Source: Comamonadaceae bacterium
GTDB lineage: Bacteria > Pseudomonadota > Gammaproteobacteria > Burkholderiales > Burkholderiaceae_C
Length of the DNA stretch: 64,000 nt
Assembly (NCBI GenBank): GCA_009996515.1
Contig: JAACZV010000004.1
Coordinates: 154,020-218,019 of the forward strand
Reading direction: 5' to 3'
The translations under genes were made by a program, and so were the position numbers. The notes beneath the pieces were generated by a model, which had not been told where the DNA came from, searched no databases, and worked only from the letters and a program-made list of their open reading frames with translations. This document shows positions 57,282-64,000 of this stretch, piece after piece (within the stretch, counting starts at the first letter, position 1; every line of letters begins with the position of its first letter).

Positions 57282-57314
57282 GCGCCGCACCCGCAACCGA
57301 ACCCGAGAAGAACT

Positions 57315-58226
57315 ATGAGCCTCATGAACCGCCGCCGGGCGCTGGCCGCCACCTCCGCCGCGCTGCTGCGGCCCGCCTTCTCAGCCTCAGCCCCGGCCGA
57401 GGCCGACCACCCCGCCCTGCGTGCGCTGGAGCAGCGCGCCGGCGGCCGGCTCGGCGTGGCCCTGCTGGACACCGTCAGCGGCGCGCAGACCGGCCTGCGC
57501 CGCGACGAGCGCTTCGGCATGTGCTCCACCTTCAAGCTGCCGCTGGCCGGCCTGGTGCTGAAGGCCGTGGACGAGGGCCGGCTGGCGCTGGACCAGTGGG
57601 TGCCCTACGGCGAGCAGGACATGGTGTCGCACGCGCCGGTCACGTCGCTGCACCTGAAGGCCGGCGGCATGACGGTGGGCGCGCTCGCCGAGGCCACGCA
57701 TGTCACCAGCGACAACCCGGCCGCCAACCTGCTGGTCGCGCTGCTGGGCGGCCCCGCGGCCGTCACCGCGTCGCTGCGTGCGCTGGGCGATGCCCACACG
57801 CGGCTGGACCGCCTGGAGCCGACGATGAACCAGGTGCCGGACGGCGAGGTGCGCGACACGACGACCCCCCTCGCGATGGCCCGCACGACGGCCAGGCTGC
57901 TGCGCTCGGACTGGCTGTCGCCCGCCTCGCGCGAGCGACTGGTCGGCTGGATGGTGGCCACGCAGACCGGCCGCAAGCGGCTGCGCGCCGGCCTGCCCGC
58001 CGCCTGGCGCGCGGGCGACAAGACCGGCACGGCCATGCATCCCAGCATGGCCGACAAGCTCAACGACGTGGCCATCGCCTGGCCCGATGCGCGGCAGGCC
58101 GTCGTCATCGCGGCCTACTACGACGCCCCGGGCCGCAGCGGCCGCATGCGCGACGAGGACCAGGCCGTGCTGGCCGAGGTGGGCCGCATCGCCGCGGCCT
58201 GGTGGCAGGCGCTGCCGCGCCGCTGA
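57315..58226 (+). CDS. bla: Class A beta-lactamase
   Basis: A 303-residue serine beta-lactamase. Active-site motifs are CSTFK (Ser70-xx-Lys73, preceded by Cys69), SDN (130-132) in THVTSDNPAAN, EPTMN in the omega loop (Glu166, Asn170) and DKTGTA (Lys234-Thr-Gly). The N terminus MSLMNRRRALAATSAALL looks like a twin-arginine signal. The partner Cys238 of carbapenemases such as KPC is absent (alanine follows KTGT). It is divergent from an AmpR-type gene and probably inducible. The resistance spectrum cannot be read from sequence. Confidence 0.95.
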   Translation: MSLMNRRRALAATSAALLRPAFSASAPAEADHPALRALEQRAGGRLGVALLDTVSGAQTGLRRDERFGMCSTFKLPLAGLVLKAVDEGRLALDQWVPYGEQDMVSHAPVTSLHLKAGGMTVGALAEATHVTSDNPAANLLVALLGGPAAVTASLRALGDAHTRLDRLEPTMNQVPDGEVRDTTTPLAMARTTARLLRSDWLSPASRERLVGWMVATQTGRKRLRAGLPAAWRAGDKTGTAMHPSMADKLNDVAIAWPDARQAVVIAAYYDAPGRSGRMRDEDQAVLAEVGRIAAAWWQALPRR

Positions 58227-58235
58227 CGCGGCGGC

Positions 58236-58805
58236 TCAGCCGTCGCGGTCCCAGACGACGCCCTCCTCCGTCAGCATCGCGTCCAGCGGCATGTCCAGGG
58301 GGCTGGGCTTGAGCAGCGGCAGAAAGCCATGTGCATAGCCTATGCCCACGGCCACCGGGCGCGGCGACATCTGCGCCAGCGTCTTGTCCATGAAGCCCCC
58401 GCCATAGCCCAGCCGCAGGCCCGCCGGGCCGAAGCCCAGGCAGGGCACCAGCATCAGTTGCGGCTGGAACTCCTCCGTGCCCTTGGGCTTGGGGATGTGG
58501 AAGGCGTCTTCCTCCATCGGGCAGCCCGGGTACCAGACGTGAAAGCGCAGCGTGCCCAGCAGCTTGTCCACCACCGGCAGGCCGATGCGGCGCTCCGGGT
58601 GGCTCTCGCCCCAGCGGTACAGCGTGGGCAGCGGATCGAACTCGCCCTTGATGGGCCAGTAGGCGCCGATGGTCTTTTCCTGGCGGCGCAGCAGCCAGAC
58701 GCTGAGCACCTCCTGCAGCTCGGCCGCCAGATCCAGGCGGTTGGGCAGGGCCAGGCGTTGGGCAATCAGCTTGTGCCGGATCGCGGCGCGGTCGTTCGCA
58801 TCCAT
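58236..58805 (-). CDS. 5-formyltetrahydrofolate cyclo-ligase, first copy
   Basis: A 189-residue enzyme of the MTHFS family that converts 5-formyl- to 5,10-methenyl-tetrahydrofolate with ATP. It has IGAYWPIKGEFDPLP and the signature LRLGYGGGFMDKTL near residue 140. The ATG at 58805 was preferred to 58916, whose extra residues overlap the divergent TfoX gene. It converges with bla (9 bases between stops). A second, clearly different family member lies at 62240-62785. Confidence 0.92.
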   Translation of the reverse strand: MDANDRAAIRHKLIAQRLALPNRLDLAAELQEVLSVWLLRRQEKTIGAYWPIKGEFDPLPTLYRWGESHPERRIGLPVVDKLLGTLRFHVWYPGCPMEEDAFHIPKPKGTEEFQPQLMLVPCLGFGPAGLRLGYGGGFMDKTLAQMSPRPVAVGIGYAHGFLPLLKPSPLDMPLDAMLTEEGVVWDRDG

Positions 58806-58830
58806 GACCTGCGAGCTTACAGTTCCTCGC

Positions 58831-59253
58831 ATGGACGCCTTCACCGAACTCTGCGTCGAGCTGCTGTCGCCGCTGGGGCCCGTGCGCGTGCGCCGCATGT
58901 TCGGCGGCCAGGGCATCTATGTGGACGGCCTCTTCATGGCCTTGATCGCGGACGGCCAGCTGTTCCTGAAGGCCGACGAGCTGACCCGCGAACGCTTCGT
59001 CGCGGCCGGCTGCCCGCCCTTCACCTACCCCACCAAGGACGGCGAGCGCATGGTGATGAGCTACTTCCGCCCGCCCGATGAGACGCTGGAGTCCCCGCCG
59101 CTGATGCGGCCGTGGGCCAGGCTGGCGTTCGAGGCCGCGCTGCGCGCCGCCAATGCCAAGGCCCGCAAGGCGCCGGCGCGGCGGCCGGCGAGCGGGATCG
59201 GGTCAGCGGCCAAAGAACCGGCGGCCAAGAAGACCGCGCCGCGCGCCCGCTGA
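58831..59253 (+). CDS. TfoX N-terminal domain protein
   Basis: A 140-residue protein. Residues 1-100 match the TfoX-N domain (VRVRRMFGGQGIYVDGLFMA, GERMVMSYF), and a basic Ala/Lys/Arg-rich tail follows. It lacks the TfoX C-terminal domain, so it is not a full competence regulator. It is divergent from the cyclo-ligase gene, 25 bases between starts, and its 3' end overlaps the DUF2917 gene by 51 bases; the low-complexity tail lies exactly in that overlap. Confidence 0.85.
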   Translation: MDAFTELCVELLSPLGPVRVRRMFGGQGIYVDGLFMALIADGQLFLKADELTRERFVAAGCPPFTYPTKDGERMVMSYFRPPDETLESPPLMRPWARLAFEAALRAANAKARKAPARRPASGIGSAAKEPAAKKTAPRAR

Positions 59254-59499
59254 CGCGGGCGGCACCAGCAGCTGGAAATCGGCCGCGGGCCAGCCTTCCA
59301 GCACGGCCGTCTGGCCCGGCGCCAGCGCCACGGCCTCGCCGGCTTCCAGCCATTGGTCCTGGGCCGGCTCGGCGGCCGTGCCCGACAGCGTCAGCCAGAC
59401 CCGGCCGCGCGCCACCGCCAGGCGGCGTGCCTCCGCGCCTGCGGCCAGGGTCAGGGCCCGGCCACCGTCCAGATGCCATGTGGATTGCGCATCGCTCAT
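59203..59499 (-). CDS. DUF2917 family protein
   Basis: A 98-residue protein with the DUF2917 pattern: LARGRVWLTLSG-like (RLAVARGRVWLTLSG), 'QDQWLEAGEAVALAPGQTAVLEG', a probable small cupin-like barrel. No signal peptide is seen. Function is unknown. It is divergent from a LysR gene 90 bases away, an arrangement common for this family in Burkholderiales, so that regulator probably controls it. Its last 51 bases overlap the convergent TfoX-N gene. Confidence 0.82.
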   Translation of the reverse strand: MSDAQSTWHLDGGRALTLAAGAEARRLAVARGRVWLTLSGTAAEPAQDQWLEAGEAVALAPGQTAVLEGWPAADFQLLVPPASAGARRGLLGRRFFGR

Positions 59500-59589
59500 G
59501 ATGTTGCTCCAGGGTTGATATCCGGGATTCTGCTGAGATCACCCAGGGCGGTCCAATGACTACGCCGCGCAGATTGATACCATCCACGC

Positions 59590-60537
59590 ATGAATCAACC
59601 GATGCGCCAACGGCCGCTCTCGATCGGCCCGCTGCGTGCCTTCGAGGCCGTGGCGCGGCTGCTGTCCTTCCGCGCGGCGGCCGAGGAGCTGAGCCTGACG
59701 CAGTCGGCCATCAGCCGGCAGATCCAGGCCCTGGAGGAGGAGATCGGCTGCACGCTGTTCCTGCGCGGCACGCGCAAGGTGGAGCTGTCCGGCGACGGCG
59801 CCCAGCTGCTGCCCACCGCCGTGGCCGTGCTCTCCCGGCTGGACCAGACCGTGCGCCAGATCCGCCGCGCGCGCGGACGGCGCATCATCAACGTCAGCAC
59901 CTTCGCGTCGTTCGCGTCGCTGTGGCTGATCCCGCGCATGGAGGCCTTCCAGCGCGAGCATGAGGACATCGACATCCGCGTGTCGGCCTACGACCGCAAG
60001 GTGGACCTGGAGGACGGCGAGAGCGACCTGGCGCTGCGCTACGACGACCGCGCCGCCGTGCCGCCCGACGCCGAGCAGCTGTTCGAGGAGCTGCTGTCGC
60101 CCACCGTCAGCCCCTGGTATCTGCAGAATCCGCCGGCGCCGCTGAAGCGCGCGGCCGACCTGGCCGGCCATGCGCTGGCCGAGGAGGACGACCCCCGCCC
60201 CAGCGCCGAGTACCTGAGCTGGCGGCGCTGGCTGACCCGGATGGGCGAGCCCGAGCTGCAGCCGCGCCGCTGGCTCTACATGAACTTCACCTACCAGCAG
60301 GTGCAGGCCGCGCTGACCGGCCAGGGCGTCGCGCTGGCGCGGCTGCCGCTGGTGCACGAACACCTGCAGCGCGGCGAGCTGGTGGAACCCTTCGGCAAGG
60401 CCGGGCGGCTGGGCAGCCCCTTCAGCTACTGGATGATCCTGGGCCCGAACGCGGCGCGGCGCCCCGAGGTGCAGCAGTTCGCCGACTGGGTGCGCGAGCA
60501 GGCCGCCGTCACGCGCGGCCAGCTGGCCGGCGTCTGA
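59590..60537 (+). CDS. GcvA-like LysR family transcriptional regulator
   Basis: A 315-residue regulator. HTH: IGPLRAFEAVARLLSFRAAA, LTQSAISRQIQALEEEIG. The effector domain contains INVSTFASFASLWLIPRMEA and YDRKVDLEDGESDLALRY, as in GcvA-type proteins. The ATG at 59590 follows the family start pattern. It is divergent from a DUF2917 gene, its likely target. The effector is unknown. Confidence 0.9.
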   Translation: MNQPMRQRPLSIGPLRAFEAVARLLSFRAAAEELSLTQSAISRQIQALEEEIGCTLFLRGTRKVELSGDGAQLLPTAVAVLSRLDQTVRQIRRARGRRIINVSTFASFASLWLIPRMEAFQREHEDIDIRVSAYDRKVDLEDGESDLALRYDDRAAVPPDAEQLFEELLSPTVSPWYLQNPPAPLKRAADLAGHALAEEDDPRPSAEYLSWRRWLTRMGEPELQPRRWLYMNFTYQQVQAALTGQGVALARLPLVHEHLQRGELVEPFGKAGRLGSPFSYWMILGPNAARRPEVQQFADWVREQAAVTRGQLAGV

Positions 60538-60550
60538 CGGCGGGCGGCGC

Positions 60551-62224
60551 TCAGGCGGCCGCCACCACCCGCGCCAGCGCCTGGGCCAGCGCCTGCTGCG
60601 AGCGCAGCACCTCGTTGACGCCGGCCTGGGCCAGCCATTGCGCCTCTTCGCGCGTGTGCGCGACGACGGCGCAGCGCAGCTCGGGGTTGAGCTGGCGCCC
60701 CAGGTCCAGCATGGCCGGCACACCGCGCACGTCGCTCACCGCCACCACCAGCCAGGCCGCCTGCGCGATATGGGCCTGCACCAGCGTCATGGCCTCGCTC
60801 GCCTCGCCCAGCACGGCGGCCTGGCCCGCGGCGCGCAGCTTCTCGACGACGTCGCGGTCGCGGTCGATGACCACCAGGGGTCGCGTGCCCAGCTCGGCGC
60901 GCAGCGCCGTGCCCAGCGTGCCATGGCCCACCAGCACGATCTGCCCGGCCAGCGCGCTGTGCGGCGTGTCGGCGGGCAGCTCGGCCAGCGGGTCGTCGCG
61001 CGCCTCCAGCTGGCGCGCCCAGGCCGAGCGCGCCAGCACGAAGCGCCGGATGGGCTCGATGCTGGAGAACCACAGCGGGTTCAGCGCGATGGACACGATG
61101 GCCCCGGCCACCACCAGGCTGGCCGCCTCGGGCGGCACGAGGTTGAGCGACTGCCCCAGGCTCAGCAGGATGAAGCTGAACTCGCCGATCTGCGCCAGGC
61201 TGACCGCCACCGTCAGCGCGGTGGACAGCGGGTACTTCAGCAGCAGCACCAGCGCACCGGCGGCCAGCGTCTTGCCGACCAGGATGACGGCCAGCGTCGC
61301 CAGCACGGCCAGCGGCTGCTCCACCAGCACGCGCGGGTCGAACAGCATGCCCACGGCGACGAAGAACAGCACCGCGAAGGCGTCGCGCAGCGGCAGGCTC
61401 TCGTGGGCCGCGCGCTCGCTGAAGGCCGACTCGCGCAGCACCAGGCCCGCGAAGAAGGCGCCCAGCGCCACGCTGACGCCGAACAGCGCCGCCGCGCCCA
61501 CCGCCAGGCCCACCGCCGCGGCCACGGTGGCCAGCGTGAACAGCTCGCGCGAGCCGGTGCGGTTGACCTGCCACAGCAGCCAGGGCAGCAGGCGCCGCCC
61601 GGCCACCAGCATGACGGCCACGAAGGCCGCGACGGCCAGCAGCGTCGTGACGATGGTGAGGGCCAGGCTGCCGCCCCCCGCCTGTGCCCCGCCCTCGCCC
61701 CGCCCGCCCAGCAGCGGCATCAGCACCAGGGCCAGCACCATGGCCAGGTCCTCCACGACCAGCCAGCCGACCGCGATGCGGCCATTGCCCGTGTGCAGCA
61801 GCTCGCGCGACTCCAGCGCACGCAGCAGCACCACCGTGCTGGCCACCGACAGCGCCAGGCCGAAGACCAGCGCCGCGCCCAGCTCCCAGCCCCACCACCA
61901 GTAGGCCAGCCCCCCGCCCATGGCCGTGGCCGCGGCCATCTGCACCAGCGCGCCCGGCAGCGCGATGCCCTTCACCGACACCAGGTCGTGCACCGAGAAA
62001 TGCAGGCCCACGCCGAACATCAGCAGCATGACGCCCACCTCCGACAGCTGCTGGGCCAGATGCACGTCGCCGACGAAGCCCGGCGTGTTCGGCCCGATCA
62101 GCACGCCGGCCAGCAGATAGCCCACCAGCGCGGGCAGCCTGGCCCATTGCGCCAGCAGGCCCAGCACCAGGGCCAGGCCGAAGGCGGCGGCCAGCGTGGA
62201 GATCAGCGTCATGCCGTCATGCAT
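60551..62224 (-). CDS. ybaL: YbaL-type CPA2 cation:proton antiporter with TrkA-N domain
   Basis: A 557-residue protein. About twelve membrane helices form the CPA2 exchanger domain (VGYLLAGVLIGPNTPGF, GVMLLMFGVGLHFS, FFVAVGMLFDPR). From about residue 410 a cytoplasmic TrkA-N domain follows, with GQIVLVGHGTLGTALRAEL and DRDRDVVEKLRAAG, which binds NAD(H) in the family. It probably exports potassium or sodium in exchange for protons. It lies 15 bases downstream of the second cyclo-ligase gene, on the same strand. Confidence 0.9.
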   Translation of the reverse strand: MHDGMTLISTLAAAFGLALVLGLLAQWARLPALVGYLLAGVLIGPNTPGFVGDVHLAQQLSEVGVMLLMFGVGLHFSVHDLVSVKGIALPGALVQMAAATAMGGGLAYWWWGWELGAALVFGLALSVASTVVLLRALESRELLHTGNGRIAVGWLVVEDLAMVLALVLMPLLGGRGEGGAQAGGGSLALTIVTTLLAVAAFVAVMLVAGRRLLPWLLWQVNRTGSRELFTLATVAAAVGLAVGAAALFGVSVALGAFFAGLVLRESAFSERAAHESLPLRDAFAVLFFVAVGMLFDPRVLVEQPLAVLATLAVILVGKTLAAGALVLLLKYPLSTALTVAVSLAQIGEFSFILLSLGQSLNLVPPEAASLVVAGAIVSIALNPLWFSSIEPIRRFVLARSAWARQLEARDDPLAELPADTPHSALAGQIVLVGHGTLGTALRAELGTRPLVVIDRDRDVVEKLRAAGQAAVLGEASEAMTLVQAHIAQAAWLVVAVSDVRGVPAMLDLGRQLNPELRCAVVAHTREEAQWLAQAGVNEVLRSQQALAQALARVVAAA

Positions 62225-62239
62225 CGTGTCGGCGTCCTT

Positions 62240-62785
62240 TCAGTCGGGGGCGATGAGCTCGCGCTCGGTGAGGATCAAGGTCAGCGCGCGGTCATGCGCC
62301 TCGACGGGGAACTGGGTCTCGGCACCGGACCAGGCCAGGCCCACGCTCGTCACGCCGGGATGCTGGGCCAGCCAGCGGTCGAAGAAGCCGCCGCCATAGC
62401 CCAGCCGGAAGCCCTCGCGCGTGAAGCCCACGCAGGGCACCAGCACGACGTCGGGCACGGCCACGGCGCCCGTGGAGGTGGCGATGCCGCATTCATCGCG
62501 GGCCGCGGGCGCCGCGCCGTCCCAGCGGCGGTACTGCATGGCGGCCGGCTCGCGGCGCGCGAACGGCAGCGCGCACGGCCAGGCCGGGGCGCCGGGGTCG
62601 AACTCGCCGTCCAGCGGCCAGTACACGCCCAGCAGCTCGGGCTCCAGCTGGGCCAGCAGGGCCGGCAGGGACTGCTGCAATGCCTGTTGGGCCGCCTGGA
62701 AGGCGGGCGTGGCGGCAAAGGCCCGGCGCTGGGCCAGCAGCTGGCGGCGCAGCGTGGAACGGTCGGTCGGAGTGGCGTCTGGCAT
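62240..62785 (-). CDS. 5-formyltetrahydrofolate cyclo-ligase, second copy
   Basis: A 181-residue MTHFS-family protein with LGVYWPLDGEFDPGAP, PDVVLVPCVGFTREGFRLG and the signature LGYGGGFFDRWL. It differs from the copy at 58236 over most of its length, so it is not a recent duplicate. It is divergent from a lytic transglycosylase gene, a neighbour pair seen in other Burkholderiales, which suggests that this is the ancestral locus. Either copy could have shifted to another pterin-like substrate. Confidence 0.9.
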   Translation of the reverse strand: MPDATPTDRSTLRRQLLAQRRAFAATPAFQAAQQALQQSLPALLAQLEPELLGVYWPLDGEFDPGAPAWPCALPFARREPAAMQYRRWDGAAPAARDECGIATSTGAVAVPDVVLVPCVGFTREGFRLGYGGGFFDRWLAQHPGVTSVGLAWSGAETQFPVEAHDRALTLILTERELIAPD

Positions 62786-62877
62786 GGGGCGCGAGCGTGG
62801 GCGGGTGTGCCATTGGAACTCATCGCCAGCACCGGCGGCCCTGGGTTAAATTGGCCGGCGTGGCAGTAGCGGCAGGC

Positions 62878-64000
62878 ATGAGTCAAATGGATAGGCAAGT
62901 TCGGAAACGCGGGGTCCGCGGCGGCATCTGGGCGCTGGGGGCCGTGCTGCTGGCCAGCAGCCTGGGCGCCTGCGCGGCGCCGGCCGACGACGACCTCGCC
63001 GTGCAGGCCCGCGAAGCCTGGGTGAAGCGCGACCGCAAGCGCCTGGCCGGCCTGGTGGACGCCGCGCGCGGCCAGAACCACCCGCTGGCCGGCTGGGTCG
63101 AGTATTTCGACCTGAACGCGCGCCTGGCCGAGGTGCGCCAGCCCGAGATGGACGCCTTCTACGCGCGCTACCCCGGCAGCTATGTCGAAGACCGGTTGCG
63201 CAACGACTGGCTGCTGGAGCTGGGGCGCCGCCGCGACTGGGCCAACTTCCGCCGCGACCATGCCAGCTATGTGATGCGCGACGACCGCGAGGTCGCCTGC
63301 TATGCGCTGCTGGCCGAGCAGGCCGCCGGCCGCAAGCCCGCCGCCGACACCGCGCAGGCCGCGTGGATGGCACAGCGCGACGCCGACGACGGCTGCCAGC
63401 AGTTGGCCGCGGCCATGGTCGAGGCCGGCGTCTTCAAGCCCGACACGCTGTGGGCCAAGGCCCGCCAGGCCACCGAGCAGGGCCGCCCGCGCGCGGCCCG
63501 CCAGGCCGTCGCGCTGCTGGGCAGCAAGCTGCTGGACCAGAAGCTCGCCGAGCTGCAGGACAACGCCGGCCGCTACCTGACGCGCAAGGCGCGCAGCGCG
63601 CCGCGCGCCGAGGCCGAGCTGACGGCCCTGGCGCTGGCCCGCGTGGCCGGCAACGACCCCGAGCAGGCCGGCGACCTGCTGCGCGACAAATGGAGCCGGC
63701 TGCCCGCCGAGCTGCAGGCCTGGCTGTGGGTGCAGATCGGCCGCCAGCAGGCGCTGCGGCTGCAGGACGGTGCGCTGGCCGCCTTCGAGCGCGCCGACAA
63801 GCTGGCGCCCGAGCTGGCCTGGAGCGACGACGCGCTGGCCTGGATGGCCCGCGCCGCGCTGCGCGCCAAGGCGCCGGCCGCCGCGCTGCGCGCCATCGAG
63901 CGCCTGAGCCCCGCCGAGCAGCGCGAGCCGGCCTGGGCCTACTGGCGCGCCCGCGCCACCCGGCTGCAGGGCGACCAGGCCGCCGCCCGCGCCCAGCTCG
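62878..64000 (+). CDS. Soluble lytic murein transglycosylase, N-terminal part (runs off the window)
   Basis: An open frame from the ATG at 62878 continues to the right edge; 374 residues are visible. A lipoprotein-type signal peptide (ALGAVLLASSLGAC) is followed by alpha-helical repeats such as WVEYFDLNARLAEVRQPEMD, YARYPGSYVEDRLRNDWLLE and NDPEQAGDLL, matching the superhelical U and L domains of Slt-type enzymes. The catalytic domain would lie beyond the window, so activity cannot be confirmed. A second in-frame ATG at 62887 is possible. Confidence 0.85.
   Translation, partial: MSQMDRQVRKRGVRGGIWALGAVLLASSLGACAAPADDDLAVQAREAWVKRDRKRLAGLVDAARGQNHPLAGWVEYFDLNARLAEVRQPEMDAFYARYPGSYVEDRLRNDWLLELGRRRDWANFRRDHASYVMRDDREVACYALLAEQAAGRKPAADTAQAAWMAQRDADDGCQQLAAAMVEAGVFKPDTLWAKARQATEQGRPRAARQAVALLGSKLLDQKLAELQDNAGRYLTRKARSAPRAEAELTALALARVAGNDPEQAGDLLRDKWSRLPAELQAWLWVQIGRQQALRLQDGALAAFERADKLAPELAWSDDALAWMARAALRAKAPAAALRAIERLSPAEQREPAWAYWRARATRLQGDQAAARAQL

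Noticed and set aside
57209..57314. A defined AmpR binding site
   Set aside because: T-N11-A patterns are too frequent to single one out, and no match to a known AmpR operator could be supported.
58831..59253. Calling the TfoX-N protein a competence master regulator linked to dprA
   Set aside because: The C-terminal TfoX domain is missing and dprA is 21 kb away in an unrelated operon.

Overview
The window is high-GC, densely packed chromosomal DNA from a betaproteobacterium of the order Burkholderiales, most likely a Roseateles/Mitsuaria/Rubrivivax-type member of the Sphaerotilaceae/Comamonadaceae group. This assignment is inferred from gene content and order (SAH riboswitch-ahcY-tlyA-metF, def-fmt divergent from LysM-dprA-smg, tandem cyanophycin synthetases, DUF1631, DUF2917 beside a LysR gene). 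There is no rRNA, tRNA, CRISPR array, prophage or IS element that I can see. No gene-free stretch exceeds 300 bases; the longest gaps (29716-29985 and 51454-51727) are largely filled by hairpin-rich repeats.

Layout. 1-10.2 kb: an unknown truncated gene, a VOC protein, the chaperone pair HscC plus a membrane J-like protein, a pyrophosphate-type phosphofructokinase, a REC-DUF3369-GGDEF-EAL regulator and a YgiQ radical SAM protein. 10.2-11.4 kb: a cold-shock protein and the iron-storage pair bfd/bfr, divergent around a strong Fur-box match. 11.4-19.0 kb: a cyanophycin locus, in which a DUF1854 protein and an unusual ABC transporter are divergent from two tandem cyanophycin synthetases; the first synthetase has lost the Mur-ligase P-loop. 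19.1-22.7 kb: glycolipid or surface-glycan modification genes (GT39, GtrA, ChbG/HpnK deacetylase, GT2). 22.8-29.7 kb: central carbon genes pyk, maeB and pgk, interrupted by a divergent XRE-cupin regulator/EamA exporter pair. 30-37.8 kb: AzlCD, an envelope head-GIN protein, a lipoprotein, HtpX, fmt-def, and LysM-dprA-smg.

37.8-49.3 kb: DUF1631, the SecD-SecF-YajC translocase accessory genes, a YcaQ-like protein, PPK2, then the SAH riboswitch controlling ahcY-tlyA-metF (methionine/SAM recycling). 49.3-56.3 kb: LysR/cupin pair, OmpW, a TonB-dependent receptor, low-molecular-weight phosphatase, PepQ and DUF1161. 56.3-64 kb: an AmpR-type regulator divergent from a class A beta-lactamase, two different 5-formyltetrahydrofolate cyclo-ligase genes 3.4 kb apart, TfoX-N, DUF2917/LysR, a YbaL-type antiporter and the start of a lytic transglycosylase.

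The most noteworthy items are the cyanophycin locus with its uncharacterised DUF1854/ABC partner operon, a family of multi-hairpin repeats of which one copy has inserted in frame into fmt just before the active site, a 68-nt tandem hairpin repeat after ompW, and the SAH riboswitch with a visible alternative pairing. All calls come from reading the sequence and from family knowledge; no database search was run.
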